This document shows positions 55,421 through 61,935 of a DNA stretch of 64,000 nucleotides, one piece after another. The DNA is from Candidatus Barnesiella excrementigallinarum (GTDB lineage: Bacteria; Bacteroidota; Bacteroidia; Bacteroidales; Barnesiellaceae): positions 1-64,000 of the forward strand of contig DXFL01000024.1 of assembly GCA_019114445.1 (NCBI GenBank), read 5' to 3'. The notes under the pieces are model-generated. The model saw only the letters and a program-made list of their open reading frames with translations, had not been told where the DNA came from and ran no database searches. Within the stretch, counting starts at the first letter, position 1; each line of letters opens with the position of its first letter. The position numbers were made by a program, and so were the translations under genes.

Positions 55421-55769
55421 GTGTTGATTTTGATCTGTTTGTCGGTTGAGAGGGGGCTTTAATGAGACAATCTATGACTTTAATGCTATTAAAGTATAGA
55501 TATGTTTTTTAATAACGATATTATTTGTTTCTAAATTGGAGCTTGGTTGTTTTATAATATTCCATTTTATGCTAAATAACAGTTTGTTGCGTATAAATTT
55601 AGGGAAATTATTGAATCTGATAAAATAGTGCCATGCTTTGATAAAATAGTACAAATCTTTTCGGGTGTTTAGTTCAGAGGGATCGAATGTTTATCTGTAA
55701 TTTTACCATCGAAAAAAAACTAAAATTTACAGATATAAAAAATGTTTAACTTTAATACAGGAGAATAAC
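55421..55769. other. AT-rich intergenic region with a direct repeat
   Basis: About 350 nt without a gene. The 12-mer TGATAAAATAGT occurs at 55618-55629 and again at 55639-55650, starts 21 nt apart (two helical turns), about 120 nt before the next start codon. The start at 55770 has the ribosome site AGGAG. Confidence 0.55.
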
Positions 55770-57053
55770 ATGAAAAAAACAATCTCTCTTTTTTTTGCGG
55801 CCTGTTTGGCAATGGGTATACAGGCACAAGTCTATATGGTAAATGATTTTGAATCGGGATTAAATGGGGCGAATGCCGCTTGGGGCGGTGAGGTCGATTG
55901 GGTAGATAATCCCTGCTCGTCGAACGATAACGCCTCGTCCAAAGTTTTGAAGGTGGTAAGTACATCGTATGCCAATGTAGCTATTCCGGTTACACTGCCC
56001 GAAGGTAAAACGTTGGCCGATTATTCGGGAGTGCGGATACAACTGGCTATTTTGGATAATTCGTCCGATATTACTTGGGTAACTAACCAGTTAGGGCTTA
56101 TGGATTGCGATACGTATGAAAATACGTTTAATGTGGCTGATTGTTCGTGGGGGACAGAGGTGTCATGTAACACGTGGATGACTTTGGATTTTAATTTCGA
56201 CGAATCGGTATTGGCAACCTATTTGGCCGGGAATCATATTAATACAAGCCTGTTGATAGGTATAGGTCGGGAACAGTTTACTTATGTAATCGACAATGTG
56301 CGTTTGATCGAAAAAGAGCAGCTGGCCGATGCTAATACGATATTTACATTCGAGACAATGGAATTGGGCGAAACGTCGCGATGTGCTATGCCGTGGCATG
56401 GCACTTGCTCGGTGGTAGAGAATCCCTATACGGCCGGAATCAACTCTTCGACAAAAGCATTGCAGGTAAATAGCGGCGACTGTTCGCCGGTTACTTTCTC
56501 CGAAGCCCTTCCCACGGGGAAAACTTGGAAAGATTATACGGGGCTTAAATTCCAGTTGTGCATTTTGGAGAGCGGTTTTGAATGGGGTTATATCGATATG
56601 GGGGTTCGTACCGAAAGTGGGAATCATATAAAATTGGGCTATGCTGTCGACGAAACAACCGAGAGCGAAGGTCATGCATATCGTGAATATACGCCGGGTG
56701 AATGGTTCGAGGTAGAATTGAAAATCGATGGTGCGTTGGTTTCGGAAGAGGCCGAGGCTGTTCGAACAATGTACTTGTGCTTGATGAAGAACGGCATTGC
56801 CTATTTGTACGACAATTTGACCTTGATACCGGCATCTTCTTCGGCCGTTGTCGAGCGAGAGCTGGTTAGCAATTTGAAAGTTTACGGAGCCGATAACCAA
56901 ATAAATCTATCTTTGCAAAAAGATATGCAAGTGATGGTGTACAGTATAGACGGTCGCCTTGTTTTCTCTCAGTTTTTGTCGAGCGGACATCATACGGTAG
57001 ATCTTCCGCGAGGCGTTTATATAGTTAATCGTGAAAAAGTAGCCGTGTTCTAA
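55770..57053 (+). CDS. Secreted protein with two tandem jelly-roll-like repeats and a T9SS-type CTD
   Basis: A 427-residue protein with a signal peptide (1-20, ending IQAQ). Two homologous modules are visible: about 24-182 (NDFESGLNGANAAWGG ... VDNPCSSN ... LPEGKTLADYSGVRIQLAI) and about 190-350 (FETMELGETSRCAMPWHGT ... VENPYTAG ... LPTGKTWKDYTGLKFQLCI). They look like duplicated carbohydrate-binding-type beta-sandwiches. The final about 70 residues (LKVYGADNQINLSLQ ... GVYIVNREKVAVF) resemble a T9SS C-terminal domain. No enzyme motif. It is probably a surface or secreted binding protein; the ligand is unknown. Confidence 0.8.
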   Translation: MKKTISLFFAACLAMGIQAQVYMVNDFESGLNGANAAWGGEVDWVDNPCSSNDNASSKVLKVVSTSYANVAIPVTLPEGKTLADYSGVRIQLAILDNSSDITWVTNQLGLMDCDTYENTFNVADCSWGTEVSCNTWMTLDFNFDESVLATYLAGNHINTSLLIGIGREQFTYVIDNVRLIEKEQLADANTIFTFETMELGETSRCAMPWHGTCSVVENPYTAGINSSTKALQVNSGDCSPVTFSEALPTGKTWKDYTGLKFQLCILESGFEWGYIDMGVRTESGNHIKLGYAVDETTESEGHAYREYTPGEWFEVELKIDGALVSEEAEAVRTMYLCLMKNGIAYLYDNLTLIPASSSAVVERELVSNLKVYGADNQINLSLQKDMQVMVYSIDGRLVFSQFLSSGHHTVDLPRGVYIVNREKVAVF

Positions 57054-57077
57054 TATGGATAGATAGTATAGATTATG

Positions 57078-57117
57078 AAATCGGGGACGGAAACTCATTA
57101 CTGTTCCCGATTTTTTT
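57078..57117 (+). terminator. Intrinsic terminator of the 55770 gene
   Basis: AAATCGGGGAC pairs with GTTCCCGATTT (one G-T pair) at 57078-57088 / 57103-57113, followed by T residues. Confidence 0.85.
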
Positions 57118-57139
57118 ATGCTTTTTTCTGGCAAAGTAT

Positions 57140-57166
57140 TATCTTTGAAAATACTTTGTATATTTG
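57140..57166 (+). promoter_or_regulatory. Two -7-like elements before the GNAT operon
   Basis: TAtcTTTG at 57140-57147 and TAtaTTTG at 57159-57166 both match the Bacteroidota -7 consensus. The second lies only 4 nt before the ATG, so if used it would give a leaderless message; the first gives a short leader. Confidence 0.5.
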
Positions 57167-57170
57167 CCGT

Positions 57171-57722
57171 ATGACAGATATTTTTGAAACATCACGTCTT
57201 ATTCTTCGCTCTTGGTGCGATGATGATGCTCCATTGCTTTATAAATATGCTAAAAATCCAAAGGTGGGTCCCATAGCCGGTTGGCCACCGCATACTTCGG
57301 TCGAAAACAGTCGGGAAATTATTCGTACCATTCTTTCTGCGCCCGAGACTTATGCGGTGGTACTGAAAGCTACCGGCGAGCCTGTGGGTAGTGTGGGCAT
57401 TATGTTTGGCGATGGGGTCCATAGTGCCGCTATGGAGACGGGCGATGTAGAGATAGGCTATTGGATAGGTGAGCCTTATTGGGGACAAGGGCTGATACCC
57501 GAAGCTGTATGGAGGTTGTTGTATCGTTGTTTCGATGAACTTGGCGTGCACAGGGTATGGTGCGGTTATTACGACGGGAATATAAAATCGCGTCGAGTGA
57601 TGGAGAAATGCGGTTTTCTGTTTCATCATACCGAGCATGAGAAGCGTTCGCCACTGGGCGATCTTCGTACCGAACATTTTATGCTCATGACTGTAGAGAG
57701 GTGGAACCTTTTGAATAAATAA
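57171..57722 (+). CDS. GNAT acetyltransferase, RimJ/RimL type
   Basis: A 183-residue protein starting at ATG 57171 (MTDIFETSRLILRSWCDDDAPLLYKYAKNPKV), the standard RimJ/RimL opening. Further hallmarks: SREIIRTIL, PVGSVGIMFGDG, DVEIGYWIGEPYWGQGLIPEAVWRLLYRCFDELGVHRVWCGYYDGNIKSRRVMEKCGFLFHH. The acetyl-CoA loop is YWGQGLIPEA. Acetylates an N-terminus or an amine of an unknown acceptor. It starts an operon with the HHH-DUF3795 gene (6 nt later) and a second GNAT. Confidence 0.92.
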   Translation: MTDIFETSRLILRSWCDDDAPLLYKYAKNPKVGPIAGWPPHTSVENSREIIRTILSAPETYAVVLKATGEPVGSVGIMFGDGVHSAAMETGDVEIGYWIGEPYWGQGLIPEAVWRLLYRCFDELGVHRVWCGYYDGNIKSRRVMEKCGFLFHHTEHEKRSPLGDLRTEHFMLMTVERWNLLNK

Positions 57723-57728
57723 CTGCTT

Positions 57729-58253
57729 ATGACCGAACTCTCCCAAATTCCCAATGTAGGGAAACAGACCGAGCAAGATTTGATAGCGATGGGCTATACC
57801 TCGATAGAATCTTTGAAAGGCAAAAGCGCCGAGATGTTGTATGCCGAGAATTGCCGTATGCGGGGTTGTACGGTTGACCGTTGCCAACTCTATCTGTACC
57901 GGGCCGTGGAGTATTTTATCAATACCGAGAATCCCAATCCCGATAAGTGCAAATGGTGGCTGTGGAAAGACGATTTCTTTGATCCGTCGCCTTGCGGAGC
58001 TAAATGTGTAGAGTGTGTTTCTTTCCCCAGTACATGCAAGGGCTGCCGTAAGATAAAAGGAAACGTTTTTTGGCTGCGATATACGGGCGATGAGGTTTGT
58101 CCCATTTGGAAATGTTGTAAAGACAGGCGGCGGGAGAATTGTGGTGGATGTCCCGAATTGCCTTGTACCCGTTTTATGAAAGACCCGTCCATTTCGGACG
58201 ATGAAAATGAGGCGAACCTCAGAAAGATGATAGAGCGACTTGATAATCTGTGA
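57729..58253 (+). CDS. HHH/Cdd1-like domain fused to a Cys-rich DUF3795 domain
   Basis: 174 residues. The N-terminal about 80 residues (LSQIPNVGKQTEQDLIAMGYTSIESLKGKSAEMLYAENCRMRGC) resemble the Cdd1/pathogenicity-locus helix-hairpin-helix fold; the C-terminal half is cysteine-rich (CGAKCVECVSFPSTCKGCRKIKGNVFW ... CPIWKCCKDRRRENCGGCPELPC), a typical DUF3795 pattern with about a dozen cysteines likely to bind zinc or an iron-sulfur cluster. Function unknown. Flanked by two GNAT genes in one tight operon (6 and 9 nt gaps). Confidence 0.85.
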   Translation: MTELSQIPNVGKQTEQDLIAMGYTSIESLKGKSAEMLYAENCRMRGCTVDRCQLYLYRAVEYFINTENPNPDKCKWWLWKDDFFDPSPCGAKCVECVSFPSTCKGCRKIKGNVFWLRYTGDEVCPIWKCCKDRRRENCGGCPELPCTRFMKDPSISDDENEANLRKMIERLDNL

Positions 58254-58262
58254 TACGAAAAT

Positions 58263-58745
58263 ATGGGAAAAGAGAGAACGTATAAAATACGGCGTCTTAC
58301 TGTCGGCGATATACCGGCAATGCAGACTCTTTTTCGGGAGACAGTGTTGTGTGTCAATGCTCGCGATTATACTCGCGAAGAGGTGGAGGATTGGGCCTCC
58401 TGTATCGACAACGAAGAGCAGGTGAAAGATTGGCTTTCGAACCACTGGTTTATAGCTGCACTCGACGAGTGTGAGCAAATCGTCGGTTTCTCCTCGATGA
58501 ATACCGAAGGATATTTGCATTCCCTGTTTGTCCATAAGGATTGGCAAGGAAAGGGTGTGGCTTCGTTCTTGCTGGCCGAGGTAGAGCGCAAGGCTTTGGA
58601 ATATGGCGTAAAAGAGGTCTACTCCGAGGTGAGTATCACGGCACGTCCTTTTTTCGAAAAACGAGGGTATGTAGTGGAGAAGGTTCAGAAACAGCAGGCC
58701 AATCGATTGTGGCTAACCAATTTTGCCATGAAGAAACGGTTTTGA
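58263..58745 (+). CDS. GNAT family N-acetyltransferase
   Basis: A 160-residue protein: RRLTVGDIPAMQTLFRETV at the start, HSLFVHKDWQGKGVASFLLAEVERKALE as the acetyl-CoA loop (W-Q-G-K-G-V), SEVSITARPFFEKRGYVVEK near the end. This is the classic soluble GNAT arrangement. The acceptor is unknown. Third gene of the operon, 9 nt after the HHH-DUF3795 gene, and ending before a terminator. Confidence 0.9.
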   Translation: MGKERTYKIRRLTVGDIPAMQTLFRETVLCVNARDYTREEVEDWASCIDNEEQVKDWLSNHWFIAALDECEQIVGFSSMNTEGYLHSLFVHKDWQGKGVASFLLAEVERKALEYGVKEVYSEVSITARPFFEKRGYVVEKVQKQQANRLWLTNFAMKKRF

Positions 58746-58768
58746 AACGTTTGTTTATCATGGTATAT

Positions 58769-58808
58769 AAAAATCGCTCGGATCTTTTATTATCCGGGCG
58801 ATTTTTTT
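58769..58808 (+). terminator. Intrinsic terminator of the GNAT operon
   Basis: A 14-bp stem (58769-58782 / 58793-58806, one wobble pair) with A/T flanks that also suit the convergent thrE-like operon. Confidence 0.87.
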
Positions 58809-58863
58809 GAAGTATGCGGTTGTTTAGTTATGATAATGGTTTTTCGTCGAGGGGCCGCGGTAT

Positions 58864-59385
58864 CTATTTTTTCGGTTTGGCCCGATGTGAGGTTCGGGTC
58901 ATGGAAAAGGCTCGTTTGTAGAATATAAATATAGGAATAGTTGCCCCTACGGCCAACGAGAAGAGTACCGAAGCTGTGGTTATACCATTTTTGAACATTT
59001 CCAACAAGTAGTGTATAGCCTCGTTTTCATTGCCGTTGTTTTGGAGAAATTTAATCAGGGAGAATACCGTACGGTAGGCATACATACCCGGAATCATGGG
59101 GAGCAGTGCCGGTATATAAAGGACCGTGGCCGGGCAAAAAAGTTTGTATGCCGCCAATAAACTGAGTATTCCTATGGAGAAGGCTGCAACAAATGAAGCC
59201 GAGGCTAAATCGAGCCCTGCATATTGTAGCAGGACAAAACGTATACTATGGCCGATTGCTGCCAGTATGGCCGTATGGAGTATTGCCCGGCGGGGTGGGT
59301 TGGAGATAACCGAGAACCCGATAGCCGCAATGGCAGCACCGATGGCGTCGGCAATGACGGAACCTAATATTTGCCAGTCGATCAT
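58864..59385 (-). CDS. ThrE-type threonine/serine exporter, C-terminal (DUF3815) half
   Basis: About 173 residues from ATG 59385 (MIDWQILGSVIADAIGAAIAAIGFSV). Five membrane segments of the ThrE_2/DUF3815 type are visible: about 4-26, 32-48, 59-73, 81-97 and 125-145, with the conserved PALLPMIPGMYAYRTVF loop. Together with the preceding gene it makes up one split ThrE exporter, known in the family from Corynebacterium ThrE. The start codon overlaps the stop of the upstream half (ATGA). The substrate is inferred from family only. Confidence 0.88.
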   Translation of the reverse strand: MIDWQILGSVIADAIGAAIAAIGFSVISNPPRRAILHTAILAAIGHSIRFVLLQYAGLDLASASFVAAFSIGILSLLAAYKLFCPATVLYIPALLPMIPGMYAYRTVFSLIKFLQNNGNENEAIHYLLEMFKNGITTASVLFSLAVGATIPIFIFYKRAFSMTRTSHRAKPKK

Positions 59386-60158
59386 AACAGTTTTCCTCCC
59401 ATCATTAATAATGTAATACCCATACCAAAAGCAATACAAATGATTAGCAGGAGAGCATTGATAAGTCGTGCAGTCCCGGCTAATACATGGCCTTCGATAA
59501 TGTCGATTATCCCGTTAATCAAGGGAACACCCGGTATCAGATAGAGCACGCTGGTACCGATGGCGATGTCGGGTGTGTTGCCCCATTGTTGCCACATGGT
59601 TATCGAGGCGATTAACGAGGCTGCAAAGGCCGATATGGTGAATGTAAAGTAGTGGTTGAAGTGTCGGTTGCCCAATATCTGTTTTATGCGAAAGCCCACG
59701 AGGGTAGCTGCAAAAACGGCGGCAACGGCAATCCAGTCGCCATTGAACAGCCGGCAAAACGAGGCGTTGGCAAATCCCACCAATATCCACACCAGCCACG
59801 GGTTTAACCGAGGTTTGTTTGTGATGGCATGATATTTCTCCCACAAGGTTTCGAGGGTGAGGTGGTTGTCGTATGCTTCCCAACTGAGGGCACTCAGATC
59901 GGAGTTGATTTCGAAATTGATGCCACCCGGTTTAGCCGTATTTACGGCACTGTAAACATGAGTGTTTTCCTTATTCCGCAGGGTCATGATGACTGTTTTG
60001 TGGAACAGGGTCATGTGGGCCTCGAATCCAAACGATTCGGCTATACGAGCCGTATTCCGCACTATCCGCGAAGTATGTACGCCCGAAGCCATCAGGCAAG
60101 TCGCATATTCCGATAGAAATTGCGATACGGCTTTCAGCTCTTCGTGTATGTTGTTCAC
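59382..60158 (-). CDS. ThrE-type threonine/serine exporter, N-terminal (DUF1212) half
   Basis: A 258-residue protein with a GTG start at 60158. The N-terminal soluble part (SQFLSEYATCLMASGVHTSRIVRNTARIAESFGFEAHMTLF) is the DUF1212/ThrE_N signature; membrane segments follow from about 120 to the end, with the conserved LYLIPGVPLINGIIDIIEGH loop. It forms the partner half of the exporter encoded by the overlapping downstream gene. A -7 element at 60186-60193 gives a leader of about 25 nt. Confidence 0.88.
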   Translation of the reverse strand: MNNIHEELKAVSQFLSEYATCLMASGVHTSRIVRNTARIAESFGFEAHMTLFHKTVIMTLRNKENTHVYSAVNTAKPGGINFEINSDLSALSWEAYDNHLTLETLWEKYHAITNKPRLNPWLVWILVGFANASFCRLFNGDWIAVAAVFAATLVGFRIKQILGNRHFNHYFTFTISAFAASLIASITMWQQWGNTPDIAIGTSVLYLIPGVPLINGIIDIIEGHVLAGTARLINALLLIICIAFGMGITLLMMGGKLL

Positions 60159-60185
60159 TTTGTTTTATTACTTATTTTCGGCTTG

Positions 60186-60193
60186 CAAAGATA
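60186..60193 (-). promoter_or_regulatory. -7 element of the thrE-like operon
   Basis: TAtcTTTG on the minus strand, 27 nt before the GTG start at 60158. Confidence 0.6.
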
Positions 60194-60274
60194 GAGAAAG
60201 TTGGTTGTAAAAAGCCAACCATCGTTCTATATTTTGCGAATACATCTCGTATATGCAACAGTGGGAAAAGGTTG

Positions 60275-61387
60275 TTATTTTCCCCAAACCGTTTTTGCAA
60301 TATTTTTCATGGCAACGATTTTGTTCCACATAGCCTGTTCGGTTATGGCGCTGTTCCCCTGCAAATCTCTGAAATCGCCTTGACTGCTCAGGTGAAGCGA
60401 ATCTACCGGGAGGAGCCGTGCCGCATTTTCGATATGGAGAATAATATTGCTGGCCGAGATGGGTTGGATACTCGACGTGGAGACAAGTCCCAGTATCACC
60501 TCTTTGTCTTGACAATAGTTGAGCATGGAGAAATCGATGTTTTCGTTTTCGCGGTTGCCAAAATCGAATGCAATGGCATCGGCCCGGGTCGAGAGCAAGG
60601 TTTCGGCAATTTTCTCTCTATCGCCTATACTCCACCATTTGTTGTTGAATTGCAGCGAGATACACATATCTTCGGGCTTTTGGGCAATACAAGCCTCGGT
60701 CAGTCGGGCCGAAATGCCTGCCAGTGAAAGCATATCGATGTTTACGGCTTCGGATATTTGGCGAATGTCGCAATCGCCTATTAGATTCCAAGCGTAGTCG
60801 CTCAGTTGGAGGAATCGGCATCCCATGTCGTAAAATTCGGCAATGACTTTTTGATACGTTTGGGCAATGTCGCGAATCAATATATCCATATCGGGATAGA
60901 ATCGCCCGGTGTTGTAACGGTTTTCGGGACGGATAAGCTCGGCCAGCAGGGTCGTGGGCGAGGGCAGCAAGGCTTTGGCATACATATCGCCGCCGATAAT
61001 ACCGGTCAAATAGGTGAACCGTTCGGTCACCGGAGGGGTCGAAAGAAAATGGCTGTCGAAATCTATCTTTCCCGACACTACCGATTCGTTATTCTCTTCG
61101 GGCTCTTCCTCCTCTTGGGGCGTTGTCGCATTCTCTTGTTTGGATATGTTTTGCAAATGGTGGAAAAAGTCGATATAATTGGTCGATTTATAATCACCGT
61201 CGGTTACACATTTCAATCCTATTTCTTTACACTTTTCGACGATTTTGAAAATTTCCTTATCCTCGATTTCTTTCAACTTTACGGCGCTCCATACACCGTC
61301 CTGAAACAGTTTACGTGCTTCGACCAGAGCCTCCGAGTAAACGAAACTTCCTGTTATATCTACACTGAAAGGGATTTTTCTTGCCAT
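60275..61387 (-). CDS. MetE C-terminal-domain-like (cobalamin-independent methionine synthase II) paralogue lacking zinc ligands
   Basis: A 370-residue protein matching the MetE_C/YxjG fold: ITGSFVYSEALVEARKLFQDG, LKCVTDGDYKSTNYIDFF, then LLPSPTTLLAELIRPENRY and FYDMGCRFLQLSDYAW. Against my recollection of the family consensus, the four zinc ligands look replaced: the HxC of (M)HxCRGN by Q246/N248 in SLQFNN, the Glu of LEYD by F274, and the Cys of SPQCGF by G337 in SSQGDF. An acidic linker (about 90-102) is inserted. A cobalamin riboswitch lies directly upstream. Normal MetE-type enzymes use zinc-bound homocysteine, so this paralogue may do other chemistry. Confidence 0.85.
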   Translation of the reverse strand: MARKIPFSVDITGSFVYSEALVEARKLFQDGVWSAVKLKEIEDKEIFKIVEKCKEIGLKCVTDGDYKSTNYIDFFHHLQNISKQENATTPQEEEEPEENNESVVSGKIDFDSHFLSTPPVTERFTYLTGIIGGDMYAKALLPSPTTLLAELIRPENRYNTGRFYPDMDILIRDIAQTYQKVIAEFYDMGCRFLQLSDYAWNLIGDCDIRQISEAVNIDMLSLAGISARLTEACIAQKPEDMCISLQFNNKWWSIGDREKIAETLLSTRADAIAFDFGNRENENIDFSMLNYCQDKEVILGLVSTSSIQPISASNIILHIENAARLLPVDSLHLSSQGDFRDLQGNSAITEQAMWNKIVAMKNIAKTVWGK

Positions 61388-61532
61388 GATTATTCGTTTT
61401 TAGTGTTAATTCATTGTGGGATAAAATTTTTCGTAACTCCTTTTGTCTTTTTGCAAAGGCTGTCGGTGATACCGAAAATATTTCTTTTTCAATCTCTATC
61501 TCGATCCGCGGAGGTATAGATTTTTTTTTTTT

Positions 61533-61714
61533 GTAACCGGCAGGTCTTCTGACTTGTTCTCTTTTTCGAACGCCTTCCCAACCGAGCGACGGGTTAGTGG
61601 CATTGCAGTAGATGTCCGAAAGTTTGCAGAACTGCACAGCAGCGGGCCTGTTCGGGATTTGCACCCGATTCCCTTTTCATTGCATTGTCGATTCGACAGT
61701 GGCAAACCGATTAC
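61533..61714 (-). ncRNA. Cobalamin riboswitch
   Basis: On the minus strand, the P1 helix pairs GTAATCGG (61714-61707) with CCGGTTAC (61540-61533). Inside are GGTTTGCCACTG (61706 downward), the conserved core GGGAATCGGGTGCAAATCCC and CAGGCCCGCTGCTGT, a second GCCACT and the B12 box AGTCAGAAGACCTGCC (61554-61539). All elements are in the right order for a Cobalamin (AdoCbl-type) aptamer. It lies 145 nt before the start of the MetE-like gene and after a clear promoter. The regulatory switch (terminator or ribosome-site masking) is not obvious. Confidence 0.95.
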
Positions 61715-61720
61715 AGCGGA

Positions 61721-61751
61721 CAAAGTTAGGCCCTTTGCTTCTATTTCACAA
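61721..61751 (-). promoter_or_regulatory. Promoter of the riboswitch-MetE-like transcript
   Basis: On the minus strand TTG (61751-61749), exactly 20 nt, then TAacTTTG (61728-61721). Both the -33 and -7 elements fit the Bacteroidota consensus. The transcript would start about at the 5' end of the riboswitch aptamer. Confidence 0.8.
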
Positions 61752-61880
61752 TACTTTTCTAAAAAAATCTTACACAACCTTTCTTTGTGTATATCTATCT
61801 TTCTGATAATAAATCGTTCACGCCGATATGTAGTAATACTGGGTTCTCTATGGATTTATTTTATAGGTTGTCTATAAACA

Positions 61881-61914
61881 ACGAAGGCCGCTCCGAAAAG
61901 GGAGCAGCCTTCGT
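61881..61914 (-). terminator. Hairpin/terminator after the pyruvate phosphate dikinase gene
   Basis: A 14-bp stem (61881-61894 / 61901-61914) with G-T pairs, 21 nt after the stop of the dikinase gene on the minus strand. The T tract is weak, but it separates the dikinase from the riboswitch unit. Confidence 0.7.
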
Positions 61915-61935
61915 AATATAATGATAAGGAGTTTT

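Noticed and set aside
55618..55650. Direct repeat as a CRISPR remnant
   Set aside because: Only two copies of a 12-mer, no spacers of regular length and no cas genes.
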